The position numbers and the translations under genes were made by a program. A DNA stretch of 64,000 bases from the NCBI GenBank assembly GCA_944474755.1, contig OX104114.1, positions 27,055,220 through 27,119,219 of the forward strand, written 5' to 3'. Position 1 is the first letter of the stretch; each line of letters starts with the position of its first letter. Below the pieces are notes generated by a model. That model was not told the DNA's origin and did not search any database. It worked only from the letters and a program-made list of their open reading frames with translations. Shown piece by piece: positions 33,460-45,155 of the stretch. Origin of the DNA: Limnoperna fortunei. Its lineage: Eukaryota; Mollusca; Bivalvia; Mytilida; Modiolidae.

Positions 33460-36400
33460 GTAATGATTTATTGAATATATGTAATGTGGGCTTGACTCTT
33501 ATTTGAATTGACAAGCATTGAGAGTTTAATGGGGAGTACAAAACCTAGATGTTGTACTATTAAATTTCCCTTGGGAATTCACTCCCCTCTTCAGTTGCTT
33601 ACAGCTCAGAGTTGGACTCGTTCAAGTCTGATGCATCCTCATTCCTATACACATTATAAAAAAATAGTTGTTTTTATCTAATGTTACAAAAATAAAAAAT
33701 AAAAAAGTATCACTAATTTGTACATATGTTCAGTGTTCCCTCTCTAAATTGTTTCATTTTGTTGTTTTAAAATTGTAAATTTCCTTAGTGATCATCACCA
33801 TATTGATGTTCAAGGAGTATCCTGTAGATGTAGATGTAGAAATGGTTTGATGGGCGGATCCGGATATCCTAAGGGAAAACCGAGTAAAGATAAAGGCGAT
33901 TACTTCCACTATTTGTTTGAGTTCAAGTTGTCTCAAATTAAAAATCTTCAAACAAAATATATACCGTCCTATTATCTATCCAATCAAAGCAAAGAAAAAA
34001 TGACTACTTTTTCAACGTGTAAGGCAACATTATACAGAAAATATCAGTATTCCTTAGAAAGCTAATAAAATATTTGTAATAGTAGTAAGTTATATCCATA
34101 CATGTATGGTTGTTTACATTTATTCTGCTGTTTGTGTTTATGTATTTTTTGTTGTTGGGTTTGTGCATCCTACCAAGTCAAGGGTTCTGAGTCCGCGTTC
34201 GCTCCATCACCCCGGTGATGATGGAGCGAACGCGGACTCGGAACCCCTGACTTGGGACGATGGGTTTGTGTGACATGCATGTTAAATTGAAAACTATTAT
34301 TTCTACCTGTTAATAGGTAATATTGTCTTGCATGCTTATATGTTTGTGTGTTGTGTATTTATGTATATCTGTTTTTCCACTTGTACATGTTTGTGTCAGT
34401 AAATAAAGCATTTGTCTTTTCTTGTCAGTCGGTACTTTCTAAATAGAAAATAGACGCCCTGATTAATTGAAAAATGGGCGTAAGCCCTATTATAATCATA
34501 GGAACTACGAAATGAAATAAGATATCCGATTAGTCGAAAGTGAAATGGTCTAAATTATAATTATTTTTTATGTATTTGTTTTTGAACTGCGAAAGTGAAC
34601 GAATATGTCGACTTTTTCTCTATTGAAAATGTAGGTTAATGGGTTTCACGTTTGAATTGTTTTTGCAATTGAAGGACATGTAAAATTGACCACATACGAG
34701 TCCAAAACGATAAGCTTTTAAGGATTCGAAAAGGGAAAAGTAAAAGAACTCAATACTTAAGTTGCGAAAAATGAAATAAAAAGAAGCTAAATACAACTCG
34801 CACGACACAAACAATACAAGTCGAACCTAAATGGGGTGATTGTGCAGAAAAATCTATAAAGATACGGCATACAATAAGTTATTGATGAACTAACAAAAAA
34901 ATTTGTTCGACGGTCCAAAACTCATTAAAAAACGTTGAAAAAACAAAAAAGAGTCGATAAAGTGGACAAACTTGAATGCTAATTATGATTGAAAGATTCG
35001 AAGCTAATAAAAATATAGGCAGAATGTATACTGCCGTAATAATTCGATTTAAGTTTTGTGATTCAAAAATTAACCTAAATTTGGAAAGTATCTTTCAGTT
35101 TTTATTTAGTTTTGCATTGACATCATTCAGTTTCAGATCACCGTTTGTCAGTGGAGACGGCAGGATCAGGGCCGTAACTACCATTGAGGCAACGGAGGCA
35201 ACTGCCTCCTCTAGGTTTACAACCAAAAATAAAATAAAGTGGGGAAATGTGTAATTTTACGTTGATTTTTGCAAAATTTTCTGCCCTCACTCAGCGGCCC
35301 CCAAAACCCTGCCTCCTTTATTTTCTCACCCTAGTTACTGCCCTGAGGATGGCATAATCTACAGCGAGCAGACAGATTATGCTGATTTAGCCAATTGGTT
35401 GTCTTTATCCAAGACATACTGTGATAAAAGTACAAATAAATTATAAACAATAAGAAACAGGAGAACATTAATTTAGAATCAAAGATCTCTTCATTACACA
35501 CGTGTGCATGTTAATTCGAGGATAAAGAGAATTGTGAAACATGTAGGCTGACGTGATGGACTCTATCATGTTTAAACAAAAATGTATCGTTGCATTAAAG
35601 GTCAAGTGGACGTTAACAATTATTTTATAAAGCTCTTTTTTTTGTTTATTATGTTTTACGCCACTTTCAGCAATTTTTTAAATATAATGGCGTCCAGTTT
35701 TTATTGTGGGAGGAAACCAGAGTACGATAAATAAAAATGTAAATAAATGACTAAATAAAATATCAACTCTCTAAATAAATTCTGCAATAACAGTTGGAAA
35801 TTTATAATAAGGCATTACATTTCAAAACTGGAAGATTGTAAAATTTGTGAAATGTTATCTATAAGGTATGGATATAAATGAACATGCAATGTTCATACAG
35901 AATAAACTTTTAAACTTTTGACATGAATCATGTTGACCACTGTCATTTGCTTGGAAGCTGTTTCGTCTTTTTTTTTCTTGTAATTATTTCAGTATCTGTA
36001 TTGAAGTGCATCACCAAACACACACATTTCCTGGTTAAGAGTATATATATGAAGATGTTGTTTAACATTGTAAAATTAGTAAAAATCCAATAATTCTTCC
36101 CTAATGCTGCAAACAAATTATTTAAGTATTAACTACACAAAATATTTTCTTTATCGATCGATGGATAACATAATTTCCGTTTTGCACTTTGTATAATCCG
36201 CGTATTATGTTAAATATTCACAACAGAAATTTTGTTATCAATCGATGGAGAAAATATTTTTTGTAGTTAATACTTATAAATAAATTCAAACAATAGAATA
36301 AACTCAACAATTTTATTTTTGTAACTGGACATTTTTGAAAAAAAGAGATCAACACAAAAACTGTTAGTTTCCCGTGGAGTAATATACGACGTCAAATGGC

Positions 36401-39400
36401 GCGTGTCTCCATGCCGATCAAATTTGTTTTCCATCCTCTGATAGAAAATATTTTCCAGCCAATCAAAAGTCAGTATTCGCGCCAAATTTATTTATTAAAA
36501 TATAAAAAATATAAACAAGAAGCTCTCAAGAGCCTGTATCACACCTAAGTTTTTAGGCAATGAAGATGGCATTTACCTGATGTTAAACTAAGTCCTGTAA
36601 TTTTCAATTTTCTTATAGGGTCCTATGTTCTGCGGTTGCGGCCATTATAAATTTCAATTTGCATACAAACATCAACTTTATAGAGAACCATCGAAAGAAT
36701 ATTGCTAGTAAATTTTGTTTCAATCGGTTAACCGGTTTCAGAGAAGAAGCCTTTTAAAGATTTTTCATATAGGGTCCTATGTTAAACTAAGACCAGCGTT
36801 GGCGGCCTTTTGAATTTACGATTGACATAAAAAACATAAACTTTTTTTACCTTTAAAGGGGAATAACCTCTTAAAGGGGTCATCTGACGGCTACGGTCAA
36901 ATTGAGACTTTTGTAGAGTTTAATGAGCTGAACATGTTAACCAGCAACAGCTTTTCTCTATACTGCAATAGTTTTCATACAATAAACAAAAACATGATTT
37001 TTAAAATTAAATAAAGAGGAAAAACCCCTAATAGGGGCCATCAGATGACTAAGGTCCAAATACAGACTTTTGTAAAGCTTTTTGTTTGAGCTGAATATTT
37101 CAGGAATCAACAGCAATAGTTTTTATTCTAAAAGGCAAACGCATTAAAAACGTGATTTTTCACTTTTAAGAGACATAAACCCTAAATGGGGTCATCTGAC
37201 AACTTAGACCTAAAGGAGACTTTTGTAGAACTTTTGATTCTGAAGAGCCTGAGATCCATTAGATTTTTTCTTTTCTGTTATAGTTTTTGATTGATAAGGT
37301 GATTATACCGTATATTCTATTTTTAGTAACAGCGGCCATATTTGTTATTGGATCCATAAAAGAGTGGATCTTTTGTTGCCAACATGCCATTTATCATTAA
37401 AAATGCAAAGTTTAAGTCAAATTGGTTCAGTGGTTTCAGAGGACAACAGAAGACGACGGACGCATAGTGATGGCATAAGCTAAATAAAAACCCACGTTTT
37501 GATATATTTACATTACGTATGTCTTTCATCGATATAGTAAATTTCTATTGGTTCAAACCGCTTCAGAGGACGTAGAATCATTCTTCCATTTCTCAATGAT
37601 ACCGGTAGCCACGAAGAGCACTCGCTTCCTTAACGACGCCCACAGTATACAAACAACGCGGAGTAATTGTGCACGATTTAAATCGGGACGCCGACCATTT
37701 TTAAATGAAATAAAAAGTAAATATAAGAATTTAATGCATTATATAGAAGTTTAATTGACGTATGAAAGCGTTTCCGAGCACACTTTCATCATGAAGCGTT
37801 ACCGCGCTTCATTGAAAATGTGCTATGGTCAACGCTTTCATACGTCAACGAAACTAACGTCTTCAAAAGAATGCATTCAATATTCTTAATACAGCACCAG
37901 AAAGGTCTAACAAATACTGTGTACCTGTGTACAGCAACATAATTGCAAAAACAATTGCTGCGTTCAAACTTTCAAAAATTGTCTTATAACAATCAATTTT
38001 TTATACATACATTGACTGTTATGGCAGCACTCAAGCATCTTAGTGTTCTCAGTGCACGCAAGGCATGGTCAATGAACACTGACAGAATAAGGACATTTTA
38101 TTTGTATAAATTGTTGCCCATCCACTCACCAACCTGTGTATTGAAAATGTGAATTCTTGGGAAGACAAAATGTTAAAATACTCTGAGTGTCTTTTTTATT
38201 GTAGAGTACATTTATACTTCCGACTTTACCCCTTCAAACAAAATGAAGGAAGATTTTGATGAATACGGATATATTATGGTTAGGTATGTACCTTAAACAT
38301 TACTGGATTTACACACGAGTTGCTTAAAATTACTGTTAATGTGACATAGATACACCCTAATCCACTCGGGCAACGTGTTTGGTAGATATCTTTGATTGAC
38401 AACCTTGTCTGGTGGCTAGAAATCGTACAATTAAAATGATAACTGTGGATAACAGATATTTTGTATGTTAAATAAGTTAAACCTACGGACTAGCCATGGT
38501 CTCAAGTCCGAATGTCCGAGGGTAATCAAAAATTCGACAGTATTAAAAAAATCTAATTCTAACAGTGTTGGGCTGAATTTTTAGACGTATATAAATATTT
38601 TGTTTTAACCCTGTATTTCTGATACTTAAGAAATCCATTGGATTGATATTCTATATATGGTTGTCACAATACTAAGACGTATGTATATAATTTACTTAAT
38701 GTAACTGTATGACAAGTAACTTTGCCATCCTATATAATATATACAAAAATGCTGTGTAAGATTAATACGTATTGGTTACGAAAATTCCATCGTCACACGC
38801 TAGTACACATGTACAATGTCTATCTCTACAGTTCACCTCGGTTAATGAAGCGATATTTTATATAAAGCGGATTTTACCGAGTGGTCTATGGCGCTGGACA
38901 TAATGCATGCGAATTTAATTATTTATGATGGGAAAATCTAATTATGGATAACAGAACTATTTCATGGCATATATTTTTGAATTTTTGTTACAGTTCTATT
39001 ATCCTTTCAGGAATCTTTTAGACAACCAAGAACTTCAAAAAGTAAAAGAAGTCCTTGAAGATAATGACGAAATAAGAAAGCATGCATTTGGGGTACGTCG
39101 AATTACATCATTTTGTACTACATATTAACATCTGCCAAAAAAGCCGCTACTTAAGGCTTCAAGGCTACACCATTTATTAGAAAAAGTCCAACCACCCTTT
39201 AAATGACCACACACTGGAAAATTAAGGTAAGTTTTTGGACACCATTTTTATTCCAGTAAATAAATCTTAAATTGTTTGCACTTTTATGAGCCTAACACGA
39301 ATGCTTGAATTTTGATTAAAATTCAATCTTTCACTTGGGCCCCATTTTTTGCGTTGTAAGCGACACAGCATAATGGGGGCGGGGGGATCAAGTGAAAGAT

Positions 39401-42400
39401 TACATTTTAATTCGATTGATTGAAAACGAAAACAAAAGATACTGCTATAACTTTTTATCTACACATTGTGAAATGGACATTTGGTAGGTTCTACATTTCG
39501 GGTTTCCACCTATATTTAACAGCATCTTAATTAATATTGAAATACAGATAAGATCGTTTATTATATCAGGTTGCAGATGGAAAAGGAAAGGAAAGTAAAC
39601 TTGCCCTGTGGTCACATCCGGGGACTGATGTAACTGGTATGGTAGCAAGGTGTGAGAAAATTGTCAACACTTGTGAAAAGGTAGATTACATTACTTAAGG
39701 CATTTACATTTAGAAGCCTCAAAACAATGAACTCAAGAGACGGCGAATCTGTTATTTATTTACCCACCAAATATAATGTTGAATATAGAACTACAAACAA
39801 TGGAACAATTTACTTCCAAGGCGCACAAACAACAAATGTGAATAGACGGATTATTGAAAGGTACTAATTTTCACGTGGAAAAAAACCTCACAAAACGCAG
39901 TTGCATGATAAAAAAGGGGATCGAAAATACCGAGGAGTGTTCAGTGATCGATAAGTCAAGGACAGGCAAAACCACATCCTCACAAGTCAGGGTTTCTGTG
40001 TCCACATGTGTACACGAAACCCTGACAAACTTAGCTAGGAAATTCCCGGGCTAGAAGTCACTATTTTGATTGGCTACATCATACCTTGATGTAGCCAATC
40101 AAAAGCTCGCTTTCATTCACGACTTGGTTAGGGGCTATCCCGATGTGGATTGTAAATAAGCAAAACGGATGTGTTGCGTAGATCATGTGAAAATCAGTGT
40201 ATTTTGTACAGTAGTCTTAATAGTTTATTATTACCGCGTTATTATTTAGTTGCGTTACGTTTTATTCAGTAAGAATGACTACTGCCAAACACATTACTTG
40301 ATATTTTGAAGGACTGACGTCATACGAAAATCTAGCCCGGGAATTTCCTAGCTAAGTTTGTCAGGGTTTCGTGGACACAGATGAGGATGGCAAAACCATT
40401 GTGAAACAGAAAAGGAAAAAAAATCAGACTTAACAAAAAAAAATGAAAAAAAAAATTAAGTAACACTAAAAACGGATGGTGCGTCTTGGTTCTCCGGAAG
40501 AGTAAGGAGCTCCTGCTCTAGGCGTGACACCCTTAGTTTTACTCTGATTAACTAGTCACATCATGAAAAAAGTCGAAAAGTAGAAAAGATCGCGGAATGT
40601 TGCTATAAGCACATAGCAAATAGAAGTAATTTTGATGTGTAGTGTTCTAAACATATATTACTATTTTGCCATAGAAGATACTGATTATTTTTACAATTTC
40701 AGTTACTGGATGGCGAGGTTTATCATTATCACACCAAGTTGATGATGAAGGAACCCTTAACAGGAGGTAGTCACCTTTGGCATCAAGATTATGGGTATTT
40801 TACTTTTGTCTATTAAACCAATTGAGCTATTACCAATACCTTAGTTCAACGGGAGTTTGTGTTACTTTGATAAAATTGTCACGATACTTATCTTGTCTAG
40901 AGTGGTGGAGATTTCGGTTTTACTCAGGCAATGCTGTTTACTTGTCCTTTATAGCTATAGAGCATTGTCTTAAACTCAAATTAATGTGTATTGTCATTTG
41001 TCAGTGATAGTATATCTTTTTGGTTAATGACCTTACATCTTTGTCTATTTATTGACTATATATTTTGTAATCAGATTTTTTTAAAGTTGCAGGCCGAGTT
41101 TTGGAAAGAAGATACGTATTCCTTCTTCTTTGTACACCTATTGTCTGAATTAGGATTGTAATTCAACTGAAAATATGAGAGTACAGCTATGTGTGTTGTT
41201 TTGTAGAGAGTTATAATATATGACATATATTTAGAAATAACATTTTTTAATTATAATTATCCAGTGTTTTTTGTCTTTCTTGGTCTAAATTAGCTATAAG
41301 AACCTCTTTACAGTGTCTTAGTCGTTTCCTAATATGCCTGCTTCCTCATTTAATTCACAGATAACAGTATTGCACAGTGTGCCAGGAGTGGGCAAAAAAT
41401 GAAATAGTATGAATCTAATACCCAAATATGTTTGGTTACTAGTTTAGCCATGTATGGCTATATGATATCATTAAGGTTATTCTAGTTTTTAGGTTAAATA
41501 AAATGTATTTTGTAGATACTGGTACAAAAACGGATGTCTTTATCCTGATATGATGACTGTATTTATTGCCATTGACAGATGTAATGAAGAAAATGGCTGC
41601 CTTCAGGTACATTTTACTAAACCAAACATATGGTAACGACGATTCACGATTATGGCTACGTAGAATAAATAGTTTAATGGAAATGATGGGAATAAACTTG
41701 TCATCAATGAAACCATCCAGCCTTCTTCCGTAAATGGCCGATTTCTAGTACAGATGAGCTCACGCGCACACATCTGTACTTGCTGCGTCATCCAATCAAA
41801 ACGCCAGAAACAAGAACGTTGTTATGGAAGCATAACAACGTACTTCTATGACGTTCTTGTTTCCGCATTTCTGATTGGACGTCAGAGACAATGGAGTCTA
41901 CAACAATGGAGAGTCTATATGTTATAGTGATGTGAAAGTTGTTGGTTTACGGAAGAAATAAGTACTTTCATACGTTTTTGGGAAAGTCCGTGTGAACTTT
42001 CACTCTTGATAGAAATTTTTATGTTTTTTGGCTCGTTCCGCAGCGCTCAACTTGCGAAAAGACATAAAATTTCTATCACTCGAGAAAGATCAACCGGTCT
42101 TTCCCAAAAACGTATGAATGAACCTATTAATCTTAATACATACTGCAGACATCAAACATTAAACTATGTTATATAGGATAAGCTTCCGCTTTGCAAGCCA
42201 AGAGTTAAAATTCTGTCTTCGTGTGTCATGACCATCCTCCCAAGTCAGGGGTTCTGAGTCCGCGTTCGCTCCATCATCACCGGGGTGATGATGGAGCGAA
42301 CGCGGACTCAGAACCCCTGACTTGGGAGGATGGTCATGATGAAGTGATCGTAATCCATGGCTACCTAGTATGGCTAAAACGTATGCTCATATATATAGTA

Positions 42401-45155
42401 TCATAAACGAACCATCAACACGATCAGTGATATCGACGTAAAATAAATGAGGGAGAAAACCATACAAACCGTAACAAGAATCTTCAGAATGAATAAAGGA
42501 AACCAATAGATACCATTGGAGTTTGTCAAAATCGAAACAGAAAATAATGAACGTAAATGCATACACAGAGGTAGAATGAATTTTCGTACCCTCGCTTTTT
42601 TGGCATTAATCGGACAATCACAAAACTAACTTCGGATTATAACGGCAGTAAAATTCGGCCTAACACAGAGGTAGCTTTTTGTATCTTGTTTTCCGAGAGT
42701 CAGCAGTCCCTCGGCTTCCACTGCCTAAAATTATTGAAAAAATCATTAAAGATAATCCTTCAATCAATAAAGAGCTCAATTTAAAAACCAATTACTTTAG
42801 ACGAACAAGACGAATATTGTTAAGACAAACTTTACTGAAATCTTGACTCTGTTAGACATTCCATGCAATATATATTTTGCAGATTTTACGTGGCTCCCAA
42901 AAGTGTGGCAGAATCGAACATATAATGATTGGTGGTCAGACTGGCGCTGACATAGAAAGGGTCGAGCACATTAAAGGAGTTTGTAAATTAGAATCAGTAG
43001 AAATGGAACCAGGTTTGAGTACATTTCCTCTTTGTGATAAAAATAATATTGGAACGTGATCATATTATACTTATTGACGGTCCTGCTAAACTGCATAAAA
43101 GTATGAAATTCGCATTCAATCTGAAACTTTTAATTGAATCCTGTTTATTTATTTAACAGCAGTGTTTTTGTACAGTTCTTTACATTTGAGGATTTCTGTT
43201 TGAATGCGAAGTCCGTACAACAAGTACAAGAGATTTTGTCAGACTAGAATAAAGTGCAATTCTCACGAACAGTAGAAAAAAAAAACATTATAATAATGAA
43301 GATCATTTTAATATCAAAAATGACGTCATGTAATGATACATATATTAGATGATATAGGTCTTTTCATATCTCAATCTATAACGATCGTAATCGAAAACCT
43401 ATATATTTACACCAGTTGTCAACCATTATGGCGTCATCAACCGATCAGATTTCTAACAGAATATTACGGATAACAACCGCGGGGCTGGGTTTCAGATATT
43501 CAGTCTTTTATCACATATGCAGAAAATCCATATTTTACACTAGATAAATGAAAGGTAAAAATAGCATTGTATAATGACACGTAATTTACATCTAGGTGAT
43601 GCGCTGTTCTTCCATTCAAACCTATTGCACACAAGTAATGCAAACAATAGTCCATACAGAAGATGGGCCTTCCTCTGTGCCTATAATAAGAAGTCAAATG
43701 ATCCAGTAATTAAACATCACCATCCTTGCTACACACCCCTGGAAAAGGTATGAATATTTGTTATGCATAATTTTGATAAACTGCTAACTCAGTCTTGTGT
43801 TTTTGTTGCTGAATATTTTGTACCCTTTTGATTTTTAAAGTTTTGATTAAGGTTTCAATGGTGCAAAATGGTGATAATAAGCAGACAACATACGTTTATA
43901 TGCATATATACAATATTACCAAATACGTGATTGCGTTAGACTCTCCACAGTATAAAATATATTTAAAATAGCTCTCATCATCTGAGATAGGAGGGGGCCA
44001 TCCGCTTAACCCAACACTTTACTCGTTCCCCATATCCATCGCCATTACAAATCAAGTTTAGGCCATCTAAGCTCATGTTTATTTGACAATAATCGTTACT
44101 GTAACAAACCTGATATTCTATACTGTGAGATACTAAGTTCAGTTTGGGTGGCAAAACTGTTTTTATTTGTATCAAATATGTATTCAAGTTTAACACCTTC
44201 ATTCAAGAGGAATCCATATGTGAAGTTTGCACATTGATTGAACTGAAGTCAATTTCATTACCTTTAATAACTGAAATGGTGCGAATGTCTGAGCTTTTGT
44301 AAGATAGAACTAGTGCTGTGAACATAAAATTGATCGATTTTGGTTGAGCTTCAATCTCCTATAGCTCAGAAACACTCATTTATGCATTTCTAACTGTGGA
44401 ACACGTTCTACCAGTTATGGAGAATCGGAACCACACTGCAGCATAATATCGCCAGGCCACATGTTGAAATTATGTGCTGCGACTTTCTGAAACAATGCAT
44501 AAAATGCAGTCCATTTCTCGCTTTGCCACTATACCGTCCAGAAGTGACTTCAGTGGACAATTTTTGGGATGAGCTGTGCAGTAGAATGAGTAAGCGAATA
44601 CCCGGTACAGCAATAATCAGCTCGCTTATGCCATTCTTCAATAAATGAATACAATCCCCAAAGAACATAAACCGACTAATGGGCTCATGGTAATGCGTTT
44701 TGGAGCGTCCACCGAATCTGGCGATATACACTTTACCAATTTTTACAAAATCTTATTATGGTACTCTTCGTTCGGCATTGTTTACGAAAGCGTAGTCTGG
44801 TTTAGGACAAAATTTTGGCAGTTTTTGTCAGAGGACTTGTGTGATCTAATAATTTAAAAATTAAATAATGCCAATAAAATGTCAAAAATGTTTAACCCCA
44901 ACACAAACTTTTTCCGTAAATCGTTAGAGTGGTTAATTTATTAATTAGTGGTAATTGTTCTTTCTGTGAAAGCAATAATAAAAAGCCAGTTATGCTGCCA
45001 TACCTTTTTAACTAAAAAAACAATTTCCTGTTTTATAGGTATCTAATAATGCCATTCGAGAATGCACGAACGTGACAGACATGAGTGGTAAAGACTTTAT
45101 GGATCCAACAAAGGACAAAACAATCAAAGCAAAACCTGTGGAGGAGGAGAAATAA
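33447..45155 (+). CDS. Phytanoyl-CoA dioxygenase family protein (9 exons, complete)
   Basis: This is a non-haem Fe(II)/2-oxoglutarate oxygenase of the PhyH family. The exons are 33447-33459, 38205-38283, 39011-39092, 39570-39680, 40703-40794, 41516-41606, 42883-43012, 43596-43747 and 45039-45155. All are GT/AG and sum to 867 bases (288 codons plus TAA), the usual size for this family. The facial triad is visible: HQD in [10 protein letters not shown] gives the first His and Asp, and LLHTS gives the distal His. The Arg of YRRWAF is placed to bind 2-oxoglutarate. The first exon encodes only MTSA plus one base. It is chosen because it restores phase into [20 protein letters not shown], the conserved N-terminus of molluscan relatives. 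Databases often label such proteins L-proline trans-4-hydroxylase-like; the substrate cannot be read from sequence. The C-terminus is not a peroxisomal PTS1. Confidence 0.9.
34166..34262. mobile_element. Palindromic foldback element, CATCCT family, copy 1
   Basis: 97 bp of nearly perfect inverted repeat around 34213 (arms include GTCCGCGTTCGCTCCATCA). GGTTTGTG flanks both sides exactly (34158-34165; 34263-34270). Confidence 0.85.
35167..35345. mobile_element. hAT-like MITE, 179 bp
   Basis: The ends are CAGGGCCGTAACTAC and, in reverse, CAGGGCAGTAACTAG. AGGAT flanks both sides (35162-35166; 35346-35350). CAGGG termini and a 5-bp duplication fit hAT5-type elements. Confidence 0.72.
35640..35724 (-). 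mobile_element. SINE tail fragment
   Basis: It carries 'acgccactttcagcaattt' and 'atggcgtccagtttttatt'. Only the tail and the start of the body. Confidence 0.72.
36123..36276. mobile_element. Foldback MITE with about 55-bp inverted arms
   Basis: The left arm is TAAGTATTAACTACACAAAA, then TATTTTCTTTATCGATCG. The right arm is its near complement, ending AGTTAATACTTA. The arms span most of the 154 bp. The target duplication is not clear. Confidence 0.68.
36521..37483 (-). mobile_element. Pearl-type element, family 3, inverse copy
   Basis: On the minus strand it begins tagcttatgccatcactatg and gcgtccgtcgtc, and ends 'gatacaggctcttgagagc'. The units nearest its 5' end have diverged into a different core ('aggggtcatctgac'). 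Confidence 0.7.
37755..37848. repeat. 94-bp nested palindrome
   Basis: Outer arms TTGACGTATGAAAGCGTT and AACGCTTTCATACGTCAA are exact complements. Inner arms GAGCACACTTTCA and TGAAAATGTGCT, and a central GAAGCG/CGCTTC, continue the fold. Confidence 0.85.
38205..38283 (+). CDS. PhyH-family exon 2
   Basis: It encodes [20 protein letters not shown] and YGYIMV, the first helix and strand of the family. Acceptor ttattgtag, donor AG|GTATGT. Confidence 0.88.
39011..39092 (+). CDS. PhyH-family exon 3
   Basis: It encodes [20 protein letters not shown] and IRKHAFG. It ends in phase 0 at GGG|GTACGT. Confidence 0.88.
39570..39680 (+). CDS. PhyH-family exon 4
   Basis: It encodes [20 protein letters not shown], a conserved block before the active-site strand. 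Phase 0 at both ends. Confidence 0.9.
39975..40389. mobile_element. 415-bp MITE, CATCCT family, with 9-bp target duplication
   Basis: GCAAAACCA flanks both sides exactly (39966-39974; 40390-40398). The ends are CATCCTCA and TGAGGATG. The long arms include CGAAACCCTGACAAACTTAG and GAAATTCCCGGGCTAG (near 40010-40053), complemented near 40333-40372. The left arm carries an extra hairpin that the right lacks. No coding capacity. Confidence 0.85.
40703..40794 (+). CDS. PhyH-family exon 5: HxD iron ligands
   Basis: It encodes [20 protein letters not shown] and LWHQDYG. HQD supplies two Fe(II) ligands. Donor GG|GTATTT. Confidence 0.93.
41516..41606 (+). CDS. PhyH-family exon 6
   Basis: It encodes [20 protein letters not shown] and [10 protein letters not shown], the double-stranded beta-helix core. 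Donor CAG|GTACAT. Confidence 0.92.
41690..42120 (+). repeat. Foldback-rich repeat, copy 2
   Basis: A relative of 7690-8045. It has two internal hairpins: around 41820 (GAACGTTGTTATG / CATAACAACGT, flanked by AAACAAGAACG and CGTTCTTGTTT) and a larger one from TTCATACGTTTTTGGGAAAG (near 41968) to CTTTCCCAAAAACGTATGAA (near 42099-42118). Confidence 0.7.
42233..42332. mobile_element. Perfect 100-bp palindrome, CATCCT family, copy 2
   Basis: Each base pairs with its mirror for 49 positions around 42282-42283. The arms start CATCCTCCCAAGTCAGGGG. Flanks GTCATGAC and GTCATGAT give an 8-bp duplication with one change. Confidence 0.9.
42572..42662 (-). mobile_element. 91-bp deletion derivative of the 5734-6410 element
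   Basis: The ends TAGAATGAATTTTCGTACC and TAGGCCGAATTTTACTGCC match the ends of the longer copy. ACACAGAGG flanks both sides exactly (42563-42571; 42663-42671). Confidence 0.75.
42883..43012 (+). CDS. PhyH-family exon 7
   Basis: It encodes [13 protein letters not shown] through VEMEPG. LxGSHK-type motifs after the core strands are typical of the family; here the motif is RGSQKCGR. Confidence 0.9.
43596..43747 (+). CDS. PhyH-family exon 8: distal His and 2-oxoglutarate Arg
   Basis: It encodes [20 protein letters not shown] and [17 protein letters not shown] carries the third iron ligand and RRWAF the co-substrate Arg. Donor AAG|GTATGA. Confidence 0.93.
44395..44640 (+). pseudogene. Decayed Tc1-like transposase fragment
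   Basis: Broken frames read [12 protein letters not shown], then [20 protein letters not shown] and [12 protein letters not shown]. These correspond to the HVLPVMEN segment and the SPDLNPIEHVWDxL catalytic-Glu block of a Tc1-like transposase. Several stops and shifts. It is unrelated in detail to the intact element at 1310-2747. Confidence 0.6.
45039..45155 (+). CDS. PhyH-family exon 9: C-terminus and stop
   Basis: It encodes [20 protein letters not shown] and a charged tail ending VEEEK, then TAA. A possible poly(A) signal AATAAA lies at 45387-45392. Confidence 0.87.
   Translation, partial: VSNNAIRECTNVTDMSGKDFMDPTKDKTIKAKPVEEEK

Noticed and set aside
42221..42406. 61-codon open frame
   Set aside because: It reads through the perfect palindrome and is not a gene.
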